A stretch of DNA of 23,160 nt from a virus. The stretch covers positions 1 to 23,160 of the IMG/VR virus record IMGVR_UViG_3300017782_000235; one strand, 5' to 3'. Positions 5,838 through 11,260 of the stretch are shown here, piece after piece. A program made the position numbers and the translations under genes. Under the pieces are notes generated by a model that saw only the letters and a program-made list of their open reading frames with translations, was not told the DNA's origin and did no database searches. Each line of letters opens with the position of its first letter. The stretch's first letter is position 1.

Positions 5838-5864
5838 TAAAGATACAAAATTTTTTGAGACAAA
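5838..5864 (-). promoter_or_regulatory. Promoter-like TTTGT-N14-TATCTTTA
   Basis: On the minus strand TATCTTTA (5838-5845) with TTTGT (5860-5864) 14 nt upstream resembles the two TTGCA-N14-TATCTTTG promoters, with one change in the -7 box. It sits 13 bp before the start of the 69-aa gene. Confidence 0.42.
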
Positions 5865-6210
5865 TAGAAGTAGGAGGCTCCCTACCGCCACGCGCGCACT
5901 GCTCCGCACAGAAAACGATTTTTTTTTTGAGGGGTGGGGTCTGTTTTTTTGCAATTTGTATCAGACTTTTTTAGGTTTTTTTATGGGGATATCTTAACCG
6001 CTTAATATTAAATCATCTCTAAATTTTACGATAATTATTTCACGTATTTACACTAGATAAGAACTAATATAGGGGATATAACTAATATAAATTGAAGTTA
6101 ATAGTAACTATTAGCGCTCTTATACGTAGATAAGAGGTAACATATAACCGCAATAAATAGCCCTAAACAAAACTAATAGAATAACAAACAGATATACATC
6201 TAGAAATCAA

Positions 6211-6226
6211 TGGTCGTATACGACCA
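6211..6226. repeat. Perfect palindrome TGGTCGTATACGACCA
   Basis: This 16-bp perfect inverted repeat shares the 12-bp core GTCGTATACGAC with 7937-7948 and 10532-10543. It lies in the non-coding region upstream of the amidoligase operon. The likely role is an operator for a dimeric regulator or a methylase/nuclease target. Confidence 0.65.
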
Positions 6227-6372
6227 ATAACACAAAGCAAATAATATCTTTTTTTTATGCTGATTAATCAAATATAATTACTTATATTAGACTATGATTA
6301 AACGAAGAATATACAAAGCATACACAAATCTAGATTTTTATCTAGTAAATTGTAAATTTTCGCTAAATCTTA

Positions 6373-6386
6373 GGTCAATATTGACC
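6373..6386. promoter_or_regulatory. Perfect palindrome GGTCAATATTGACC, possible operator
   Basis: A 14-bp perfect palindrome that ends 28 bp before the ATG of the 215-aa gene. Its position close to the start of an operon fits a repressor-binding site; no matching regulator is identified. Confidence 0.45.
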
Positions 6387-6414
6387 GCATAATCTCATAA
6401 AAAAAACTAAAAAA

Positions 6415-7062
6415 ATGAGAAATTTATTAAACAATGAAAACGAAATGCTACAAAGTAGTAGTATTTCAACACTATTTTCAGAAGTACAAAACATAACAAA
6501 TCTTTTGGAAAATGCTTATAAATCAAAATTAACTACAAAAATTGAACTAGGTAAAAAAGCAATTTTATTCAAAAAATGGTTGAAATCTGATGAAGCTACA
6601 AACTTATTTGAAGATAATATGCTCGAAAAATGGTCCATCGATGAAATGAGTTTAAAGATATTTTCGGTAAAGCAAAGCCAATTAAATCGAATGATTAAAG
6701 CTAGCAAATCAGAATCAAAACTAGATTTATATTTAACTAGCTGCGAAGAATCTGAAGCTAATGGTAAAAATGTTATTCGTTCAGTAGATAACTTTAACAA
6801 ATTTGTTAAGTCACTAGAGGTAACTGAAGAAGCGGAAGCGGAAGCAACAATACCAACAGTTTTTACTCTAGCTTTTAAGATTAAAGAATTTGATTTTGGA
6901 GCGAATGCGGAGCGCAATATTTCGGTTAGAATTAACGAAAATATGGAGTTAATCACAAAAAACTCAGTTGAGGAAATCCAAAAAGCTATCGATTTTTTAA
7001 GCGCAAAACTTGAAAATCCAATAGCTAGTGAAACATTCACTGCACTAGATATAGAATCATAA
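6415..7062 (+). CDS. Hypothetical protein, first gene of amidoligase operon (215 aa)
   Basis: I do not recognise a named family. The N-terminal two-thirds look helical. Residues ~42-96 (KIELGKKAILFKKWLKSDEATNLFED... then WSIDEMSLKIFSVKQSQLNRMIKASK) resemble the arrangement of phage DUF3102-like or other helix-turn-helix proteins, with SIDEMSLKIFSVKQSQLNRM as a possible recognition region. A Glu/Ala-rich linker (EEAEAEATI) leads to a C-terminal domain with predicted beta strands (TVFTLAFKIKEFDF, ERNISVRINENMEL) and a final helix. Its ATG follows an A-rich leader. It ends 27 bp before the amidoligase, and one terminator (8202-8231) follows both, so they form a two-gene operon. A reverse-strand frame over the same DNA is Ser/Phe/Leu-rich and treated as a shadow. 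Confidence 0.65.
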   Translation: MRNLLNNENEMLQSSSISTLFSEVQNITNLLENAYKSKLTTKIELGKKAILFKKWLKSDEATNLFEDNMLEKWSIDEMSLKIFSVKQSQLNRMIKASKSESKLDLYLTSCEESEANGKNVIRSVDNFNKFVKSLEVTEEAEAEATIPTVFTLAFKIKEFDFGANAERNISVRINENMELITKNSVEEIQKAIDFLSAKLENPIASETFTALDIES

Positions 7063-7089
7063 TAATTAACTAATAAAACAAATAAAAAA

Positions 7090-8181
7090 ATGTCAAAATT
7101 AAACGGTATAAAATATGAGCAGCAAAGCGCAAGCGCTCTTAATCAAAGAGGGGATACAGTGCGCAGAAATATAGTAGCTCATTATCATCAAGGATGTATC
7201 GGTACAAAGTTAAACTTTACTAGATACAAAATTGATTTAAAAGGTCTGAACAAAAAACAAATTCAGACAAACATAACTAGAACTTTAGAAAGCGGAGAAA
7301 ATGTGTATACTAGTAAATTTGCTATCGGTTTTGAGATAGAGAAAAACACACTATCTAGAGAGGTTTTGAGCGGTAACAGAACGTTAATAGGTTTATTCCC
7401 AACACTATTCAGCGCTATCGAAAATGATGGCTCAGTTGCTCACAATGGTTCAGATGGTTATGAAGCAATAACAAACATATTGCCGCTAATACCATCTAGC
7501 AAATGGAGAAACAAAATCTTTAATTTAATGCACGAAAGTAGATATTTTATTGAAGAAGAATTCTCTAGTAGTAATGCTTTTTACAATAATGCATTCAAAT
7601 GCGGTGGTCACGTTTCTATCTCTAGCAATGATTATGGTGACTCAAAACATTTTTTAAATGCAATGAGACCATATCTAGGTATCGTATATGCAATGAACAG
7701 AAAGAGATTAGCTAACAGATATTGTCTAGGAAATATAAATTGTCCAATTAACCCTACCGATGCTATCACTAGGAGAGATAACAAGTATAATGCAATTCAG
7801 TTGAAATCTCATGGAGTAGTAGAGTTTAGATTATGGAGCAGAGTAACTAGCGTAAATCAATTAAAAAACCGATACGCTTTAATGCACGAAATCGCGCAAG
7901 CTAGTAAAACGTTAATATCTAAAAATGCTTTTAATAGTCGTATACGACCAATTGTAATGCGAATGTATAACAATGATGCTGCAAAAGTAGATATGCTTTT
8001 TAAACTAGCTAAATCATTTGATAAGATGTTAACTAAAAATTTAATGGATGAGAATGTAATACCTTTCATATACTCTTATTATAATAACGAATCGAATGGT
8101 ATAGCACAAAGACTATTCACTCAGAAAGCATACAGAATGTGGAAAAGAAGTGAAGTTAAATTCAGCGAAATGGTTGGTTGA
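7090..8181 (+). CDS. Putative COOH-NH2 amidoligase, glutamine-synthetase-like fold (363 aa)
   Basis: The product matches the signature order of the amidoligase (Amidoligase_2-like) family of ATP-dependent carboxylate-amine ligases. FAIGFEIE (77-84) is the usual GxExE metal/ATP strand, here ending in FEIE. ENDGS (111-115) is the DxS motif. CGGHVSIS (171-178) is the CGxHVH-type motif, with Ser in place of the second His. RYC (210-212) and VEFRLWSR (244-251, the ExR motif) follow. These residues are expected to bind ATP/Mg and the carboxylate. The C-terminal ~100 residues are helical. The enzyme should form an amide bond between a carboxylate and an amine. Nearby GAT-II and cyclotransferase domains (8618-9703) fit a combined pathway. 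The substrate is unknown. The palindrome GTCGTATACGAC lies inside the gene. Confidence 0.72.
   Translation: MSKLNGIKYEQQSASALNQRGDTVRRNIVAHYHQGCIGTKLNFTRYKIDLKGLNKKQIQTNITRTLESGENVYTSKFAIGFEIEKNTLSREVLSGNRTLIGLFPTLFSAIENDGSVAHNGSDGYEAITNILPLIPSSKWRNKIFNLMHESRYFIEEEFSSSNAFYNNAFKCGGHVSISSNDYGDSKHFLNAMRPYLGIVYAMNRKRLANRYCLGNINCPINPTDAITRRDNKYNAIQLKSHGVVEFRLWSRVTSVNQLKNRYALMHEIAQASKTLISKNAFNSRIRPIVMRMYNNDAAKVDMLFKLAKSFDKMLTKNLMDENVIPFIYSYYNNESNGIAQRLFTQKAYRMWKRSEVKFSEMVG
7937..7948. repeat. Palindrome GTCGTATACGAC inside amidoligase gene
   Basis: Second copy of the 12-bp core palindrome; followed by CAAT as at the 6211 copy. It encodes residues around SRIRP of the amidoligase, so the sequence is both coding and a possible binding site. 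Confidence 0.55.
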
Positions 8182-8201
8182 TTTATCAGCAAACTAATAT
8201 T

Positions 8202-8231
8202 AAAAGGAGCGCTTATGCGCTCTTTTTTTTT
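8202..8231 (+). terminator. Strong Rho-independent terminator of the amidoligase operon
   Basis: GAGCGC (8207-8212) and GCGCTC (8217-8222) form a perfect 6-bp GC-rich stem with loop TTAT, preceded by AAAAG and followed by nine T. It lies 20 bp past the amidoligase stop and separates it from the glutamine amidotransferase unit. Confidence 0.88.
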
Positions 8232-8290
8232 GCCCTAAATTAAAGTTTTGTGCAGTTATGCTGCATAATCTTAGGTAGATTTAACAGCGA

Positions 8291-8322
8291 CAGCAGACAG
8301 CCAGCAGACACCAGCAGACAGC
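8291..8322. repeat. CAGCAGACA short tandem repeats
   Basis: CAGCAGACA starts at 8291, 8302 and 8312, giving periods of 11 and 10 bp (about one helical turn). The segment lies in the non-coding stretch upstream of the GAT-II promoter. Confidence 0.6.
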
Positions 8323-8323
8323 C

Positions 8324-8357
8324 AGTCAGAAAAGTTGACTAGTCAGAAAAGTTGACT
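8324..8357. repeat. Perfect 17-bp tandem repeat, each unit a small inverted repeat
   Basis: AGTCAGAAAAGTTGACT occurs twice back to back (8324-8340 and 8341-8357) with no mismatch. Each unit has arms AGTCA/TGACT, so the pair could bind two dimers or form paired hairpins. Confidence 0.7.
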
Positions 8358-8427
8358 ACCTGTAACAAAAATAACAGGTAAGCAGGAATGCCCATTTGGG
8401 GTAATCAATACCCAATGCGGGTAATTG

Positions 8428-8454
8428 TTTGATGTTGATGTTTGATGTTTGATG
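8428..8454. repeat. TTTGATG tandem repeats
   Basis: TTTGATG at 8428, a 6-nt variant TTGATG at 8435, and TTTGATG at 8441 and 8448. A simple short tandem repeat of about 7 bp in the non-coding region. Confidence 0.55.
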
Positions 8455-8470
8455 TTTTGAAAAATCAAGG

Positions 8471-8503
8471 TTGGGTACGATGTCGTATCTTTTTGGGTAC
8501 GAT
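8471..8503. promoter_or_regulatory. Direct repeat TTGGGTACGAT x2 with TACGA/TCGTA inverted repeat
   Basis: TTGGGTACGAT at 8471-8481 and 8493-8503 are 22 bp apart (two helical turns). Between them TACGATGTCGTA (8477-8488) repeats the TACGA/TCGTA half-sites of the GTCGTATACGAC palindrome. The position, 28-54 bp upstream of the -33 box at 8531, suggests an operator for the GAT-II promoter. Confidence 0.55.
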
Positions 8504-8530
8504 AGTATATCTAAAATAATGTGTATATCA

Positions 8531-8562
8531 TTTGGCTATGTCTAATTAATGTCTTATCTTTG
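8531..8562 (+). promoter_or_regulatory. Promoter TTTG-N20-TATCTTTG for GAT-II/GGCT
   Basis: TTTG (8531-8534), 20 nt, TATCTTTG (8555-8562). The spacer shares the blocks ATGTCTAA and TAATGT, at the same offsets, with the promoter at 10568-10599, so the two are clearly related copies. The GAT-II ATG is 56 bp downstream of the -7 box. Confidence 0.75.
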
Positions 8563-8617
8563 TGTAATAATCAGAGGTCAGCGGATACAATATCTACTCC
8601 TCACAAACAAAAAAACT

Positions 8618-8971
8618 ATGTGTATAATAATTGTAAAGTCGAAAGACAAGAAAGTATCGCAATCAGTTTTGCGAACATCATCCTTAATAAACCCTCACGG
8701 ACTAGGTGTAATATGGCTAGATACTAACGAGGTTAACTATCATAAATCAAAAGAGTGGTCGGTACTAGATACAGACAGACCATACATCGCTCATTTCAGA
8801 TATGCTACTAAAGGTAAGATTAACAGAGAGAACACCCATCCATTTGAATGCGGTAATAACTCTAATGAACTACTAATGCATAATGGAACTTTGCTAGGCT
8901 ATGGCTCAAAAGATTTATGTGATAGTAAGCAGCTAGCTAATGAACTAGGACACAGACCACGACACCAATGA
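8618..8971 (+). CDS. Class II glutamine amidotransferase (GAT-II), N-terminal part of an interrupted fusion
   Basis: Starting at 8618, the product begins MCIIIV. Cys2 is exposed after Met removal and is the expected Ntn-hydrolase nucleophile, with III replacing the common GI(x). Further GAT-II motifs: NPHGLGVIW (25-33), AHFRYATKG (58-66, the HFRxATxG substrate-binding motif), NTHPF (72-76) and MHNGTL (87-92, the oxyanion-forming HNG). Such domains release ammonia from glutamine. The frame stops at a TGA (8969-8971) after 117 residues, whereas small GAT-II domains usually run to about 150 or more. The expected end (HDSRFVSYN...DGVWYS) is encoded in the same frame after the TGA. An upstream ATG at 8549 lies inside the promoter and is ignored. 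See the findings for the TGA. Confidence 0.8.
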   Translation: MCIIIVKSKDKKVSQSVLRTSSLINPHGLGVIWLDTNEVNYHKSKEWSVLDTDRPYIAHFRYATKGKINRENTHPFECGNNSNELLMHNGTLLGYGSKDLCDSKQLANELGHRPRHQ

Positions 8972-9703
8972 AGAGAAATTCTAGGTCAGCACGATTCTAG
9001 ATTCGTATCTTATAACAAGCGCAATAGACAATATCAAATCTATAACAAAAATCTTTGGACACAAAAAGATGGTGTATGGTATTCAAAGACTAATGTGTTA
9101 CAAGACAATATTGTAGCGGTGTATGGTACTCTTAAAAAAGGTTACTCTAACAATAGTATGTTAAGCGGCTCACGATACGTAGGTAAGGGAACTACTCTTG
9201 ATAAATACCCTTTAGAGGTAAGCGGTCTTCCTTATCTACACGATGTAAAAGGTAGCGGCTACAATGTCGATGTACATATATATAAGGTAAGCGACAACGT
9301 ACTTAAAAATCTTGATTCACTTGAAGGACACCCTTATCACTACAAACGTAAAGAGATAATGATTAAGCGCAAGAAAGGTCAGATTAAATGTTGGGTATAC
9401 TTTATACAGACAAGACCATATTCAAACCATATGAACTGCATACAAAGTTACAAGCAAGAGAGACCAAGCACGAACTATAGAGGCTCCTCTTATCCTTATA
9501 ATTTCTTTCGTAACGAATACTATAAACCAAGCTATACTAAACGTATAACTGATTTTTATTCTTCTGTAGAGGCAGACCAAGAAGAAAGATATTGCAGCAC
9601 TTGTATGGTAGAGGTCAAAACAGATGTACACGAGATTAGTGATTCAAAATATTATTGTGAGATTTGTTGCAACCATTTCACAGAAAGCGAAGTAATGAAA
9701 TAA
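8972..9703 (+). CDS. Gamma-glutamyl-cyclotransferase-like domain plus zinc ribbon, C-terminal part of the same frame
   Basis: This frame is continuous with the GAT-II frame except for the TGA at 8969-8971. It opens with the missing GAT-II end (REILGQHDSRFVSYNKRN, then DGVWYSKTNV). From about 9104 comes an AIG2/GGCT-like domain: NIVAVYGTLKKG (the YGTLxxG motif), LPYL, and LDSLEGHP, whose Glu is the expected acid/base of cyclotransferases. CWVYF closes the barrel. A Tyr/Ser-rich linker leads to a C-terminal zinc ribbon, CSTC...CEICC (9595-9674). The first possible start is a GTG at 9095; there is no in-frame ATG before the YGTL motif. So this part is probably expressed only as a fusion, or is inactive. 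Cyclotransferases act on gamma-glutamyl amines, releasing 5-oxoproline and a free amine. Confidence 0.72.
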   Translation, partial: REILGQHDSRFVSYNKRNRQYQIYNKNLWTQKDGVWYSKTNVLQDNIVAVYGTLKKGYSNNSMLSGSRYVGKGTTLDKYPLEVSGLPYLHDVKGSGYNVDVHIYKVSDNVLKNLDSLEGHPYHYKRKEIMIKRKKGQIKCWVYFIQTRPYSNHMNCIQSYKQERPSTNYRGSSYPYNFFRNEYYKPSYTKRITDFYSSVEADQEERYCSTCMVEVKTDVHEISDSKYYCEICCNHFTESEVMK

Positions 9704-9723
9704 TTGACTAAACGTTACTTTGT

Positions 9724-9776
9724 GGGGAAGTTTATTGACATTTTCTTCCCCTTCTGTTCGGTAGTGTGTACTACCG
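9724..9776 (+). other. Two perfect adjacent hairpins in the 124-bp gap after the GGCT gene
   Basis: GGGGAAG (9724-9730) pairs with CTTCCCC (9745-9751), 7 bp with a 14-nt loop. CGGTAGT (9759-9765) pairs with ACTACCG (9770-9776), 7 bp with loop GTGT. Neither has a good U-tract, so these could be an atypical terminator, an RNA processing or stability structure, or a protein site. Confidence 0.5.
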
Positions 9777-9827
9777 CTGATGATTCGAAAACGATGAAAC
9801 AGATACACAAACTTAAAAACAAATAAT

Positions 9828-10016
9828 ATGGATAACTTAACTCTAATGAAAATGTTTCTTGTTATGGGAGACACAACACAACAAACACTTAAAGAAGAAA
9901 TTGCATATAAAGAACGTATTATATTTGCAACCCAAGGTATCATAAAGCCAAGTAATTGGGAAGAACTAAGTGATGAAGTAAAATTAAATAGATTAACTAA
10001 ACTACAAAAAGTATAA
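9828..10016 (+). CDS. Hypothetical small protein (62 aa)
   Basis: Starts MDNLTLMKMFLVMGDTTQQT and continues with a charged helical region (LKEEIAYKERIIFATQGIIK) and WEELSDEVKLNRLTKLQKV. No family recognised; soluble and helical. Two bases separate its TAA from the next ATG, and an A-rich leader precedes it, as for its neighbours. Confidence 0.55.
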   Translation: MDNLTLMKMFLVMGDTTQQTLKEEIAYKERIIFATQGIIKPSNWEELSDEVKLNRLTKLQKV

Positions 10017-10018
10017 TT

Positions 10019-10330
10019 ATGGAAATAGAAACAACAAACTATATGTCGACAAATGATTTTGTCCACGAAAACAAACTCCAAGAAAAAGCTGAAGAACTCT
10101 TCGGCAAAGATTGGGTAGCTGAAGACGATGTTGAACAAATCGAAAAACTCTTAGACAAAGTAGCGCCCAACAAGTATATGGTAACTTGCTATGGCGCAAT
10201 GTTTAAAAGTGATTATGATATAGAAGTAAGAGAACTAGACTGCACTACTAATTATTCTACTAATGAACTTAAAAAAGAATTAAAGCGCAGAGGTTATGAT
10301 TTAAAATTTTTAAGATATGACCTACGATAA
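10019..10330 (+). CDS. Hypothetical acidic protein (103 aa)
   Basis: An acidic protein with helical segments (ENKLQEKAEELFGKDWVAEDDVEQIEKLLDKV), a middle strand-rich part (PNKYMVTCYGAMFKSDYDIEVRELDC) and a C-terminal basic helix (STNELKKELKRRGYDLKFL). No known motif and no membrane segment. It overlaps the zinc-ribbon gene by 14 bp, suggesting coupling. Possibly an anti-host early protein by position, but this is inference. Confidence 0.6.
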   Translation: MEIETTNYMSTNDFVHENKLQEKAEELFGKDWVAEDDVEQIEKLLDKVAPNKYMVTCYGAMFKSDYDIEVRELDCTTNYSTNELKKELKRRGYDLKFLRYDLR

Positions 10331-10532
10331 TTGGAAATTAGCAACACCAGAATCTGAATCTGGATACCTAGTAAGTAGCTGCTGCGGAGCAGAGTATGAA
10401 GAAGATGATGATGGAAATACTTGTCTTGATTGTGGAGATGAATGTGAGGAGATTGATGAGAGAGAATACAGACAAAGCAGGAAAGATGATTGGGATGAAA
10501 TGCTAGCAGATGACAAGAGGTTAGAAAAATAG
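10317..10532 (+). CDS. Small acidic zinc-ribbon protein (71 aa)
   Basis: Cysteines at 22, 23, 36, 39 and 43 (SSCCGAEYEEDDDG, TCLDCGDEC) form a CC...CxxC zinc-ribbon-like knuckle. The rest is very acidic and ends EMLADDKRLEK. Similar short phage proteins with SxCCGA...CxxCG are common; they are presumed metal-binding and may contact nucleic acid or RNA polymerase. The last base of its TAG is the first base of the palindrome GTCGTATACGAC. Confidence 0.65.
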   Translation: MTYDNWKLATPESESGYLVSSCCGAEYEEDDDGNTCLDCGDECEEIDEREYRQSRKDDWDEMLADDKRLEK

Positions 10533-10543
10533 TCGTATACGAC
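10532..10543. repeat. Palindrome GTCGTATACGAC upstream of promoter
   Basis: Third perfect copy of the 12-bp core. It ends 24 bp before the -33 box at 10568, a suitable position for an operator. Confidence 0.62.
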
Positions 10544-10567
10544 CAACTAATAAAAGGTACAATAATA

Positions 10568-10599
10568 TTTGGAGATGTCTAAATAATGTTGTACCTTTG
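10568..10599 (+). promoter_or_regulatory. Promoter TTTG-N20-TACCTTTG
   Basis: TTTG (10568-10571), 20 nt, TACCTTTG (10592-10599), with the same ATGTCTAA and TAATGT spacer blocks as 8531-8562. The 39-aa membrane protein starts 21 bp downstream of the -7 box. Confidence 0.75.
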
Positions 10600-10620
10600 T
10601 CTATTATAAAACTTATAATT

Positions 10621-10740
10621 ATGAACTTAAAAAACTTTATTAACGAAATCAAAAAAAATCCTACTGAATTCACCCTTGACATAATTGTTCTAATTACCTT
10701 AGGACTAGTGTTTTACGTGGCTATGTGGATATTTTATTAA
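10621..10740 (+). CDS. Tiny single-span membrane protein (39 aa)
   Basis: The product has a charged N-terminus (MNLKNFINEIKKNPTEFTLD) and one membrane helix to the end (IIVLITLGLVFYVAMWIFY). It starts 21 bp after the conserved promoter, making it the first gene of a transcript. Early-expressed tiny membrane proteins in phages can act in superinfection exclusion or membrane targeting; no direct evidence here. Confidence 0.62.
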   Translation: MNLKNFINEIKKNPTEFTLDIIVLITLGLVFYVAMWIFY

Positions 10741-10758
10741 TCCTTAAATTAAATTATT

Positions 10759-10992
10759 ATGCAATATATAAAAATTAACAAAGTAGAACTTGCAACCAAG
10801 TTAGCAAGAATGGAAACTGAGGCTATACTAGATGGTACTAACTTTATTGTAGATGTGGTAAACGATAAAGGTCAAGTGTATGAGACCAAGTATTCTGATG
10901 AAGGTCAAGCGGTCTTCAACCAAGCATACGATATGTATTCTGATATTATAGAATCAACTAAAGAGCAGCTAAAATCAATACCCTTCGGTTAG
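10759..10992 (+). CDS. Hypothetical protein (77 aa)
   Basis: Starts MQYIKINKVELATKLARMET, followed by FIVDVVNDKGQVYETKYSDEG, which looks like a short beta hairpin, and a C-terminal helix. Soluble, no cysteines, no known motif. One base separates its stop from the next ATG. Confidence 0.58.
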   Translation: MQYIKINKVELATKLARMETEAILDGTNFIVDVVNDKGQVYETKYSDEGQAVFNQAYDMYSDIIESTKEQLKSIPFG

Positions 10993-10993
10993 A

Positions 10994-11260
10994 ATGCATC
11001 ACGTAACACTAGAACTCCTGCACGAGAAATGTCTCAAGGAAGAGTATAAAAGAAATGTAATCGAATTTAATAACTACTTCAGATATAGCGGTAAAGAAGA
11101 AAAACTCAACCCTAAAATAGCTTACTTAATAGAAAAAGAAAAACGTTATAAAGAAAAAATGTATAGCTGGGAAAAAACCGATATGTCGGAATATAAACTA
11201 ACTCAAAGATATGTACGCAAAACTAATCGCAGACAAACTAATATTGAAAAGAAGACTTAA
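10994..11260 (+). CDS. Hypothetical basic helical protein (88 aa)
   Basis: Lys/Glu/Tyr-rich 88-aa product beginning MHHVTLELLHEKCLKEEYKR and ending in KTNRRQTNIEKKT; mainly helical, possibly coiled coil. No family recognised. The last 50 bp overlap the following small frame in another phase. Confidence 0.55.
   Translation: MHHVTLELLHEKCLKEEYKRNVIEFNNYFRYSGKEEKLNPKIAYLIEKEKRYKEKMYSWEKTDMSEYKLTQRYVRKTNRRQTNIEKKT

Larger units (their letters stand above)
5826..6414. other. Long intergenic region with GC-rich island and palindromes
   Basis: About 590 bp with no convincing gene. It holds, from left to right: the promoter of the leftward 69-aa gene; a GC-rich island at 5870-5912 (roughly 70% GC) with the hairpin GTAGG/CCTAC; poly-T and G-rich runs (5920-5960); a long AT-rich stretch; the 16-bp palindrome at 6211-6226; and the 14-bp palindrome GGTCAATATTGACC at 6373-6386 just upstream of the 215-aa gene. 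I see no clear TAnnTTTG promoter for the plus strand here, although transcription of the amidoligase operon should start in this region. Confidence 0.6.
8232..8617. other. Repeat-dense non-coding segment between amidoligase and GAT-II
   Basis: About 385 bp without a gene, between a terminator and the GAT-II start. It contains, in order: a TGCAG/CTGCA hairpin (8250-8264 region); three CAGCAGACA units (8291-8320); a perfect tandem 17-bp repeat (8324-8357); inverted repeat TACCTGT/ACAGGTA (8357-8380); GGGTA/TACCC inverted repeat (~8399-8413); four T(T)TGATG units (8428-8454); two TTGGGTACGAT repeats 22 bp apart (8471-8481, 8493-8503); and a promoter (8531-8562). Confidence 0.7.

Noticed and set aside
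5826-5954. N-terminal extension of the 69-aa gene to 112 aa
   Set aside because: The extension reads through the promoter-like box, poly-T tracts and the GC-rich island, and the ATG at 5825 follows an A-rich leader like the other genes.
6294-6392. 32-aa plus-strand frame ahead of the 215-aa gene (possible leader peptide)
   Set aside because: No conserved feature or coupling; too short to support, though it ends just past the GGTCAATATTGACC palindrome.
6516-7040. Reverse-strand 174-aa frame opposite the 215-aa gene
   Set aside because: Ser/Phe/Leu-rich mirror of the plus-strand gene, no suitable leader, and the plus strand has operon context with the amidoligase.
8291-8357. Possible short CRISPR-like array
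   Set aside because: Units are only 9-17 bp, adjacent with no unique spacers, and no cas gene is present.
8549-8617. Upstream ATG extension of the GAT-II gene
   Set aside because: It would start inside the promoter and bury the nucleophile Cys, which must be residue 2.
8969-8971. Genome-wide recoding of TGA as an amino acid
   Set aside because: TGA is used as the natural stop of several genes in this window (for example those ending at 8181, at 2427 and at 19150), and in-frame TGA is not seen in other long genes.
9644-10138. Reverse-strand 164-aa frame
   Set aside because: It crosses the hairpin-rich gap and the ends of three plus-strand genes; its Phe/Ser/Cys-rich composition is typical of an antisense shadow.
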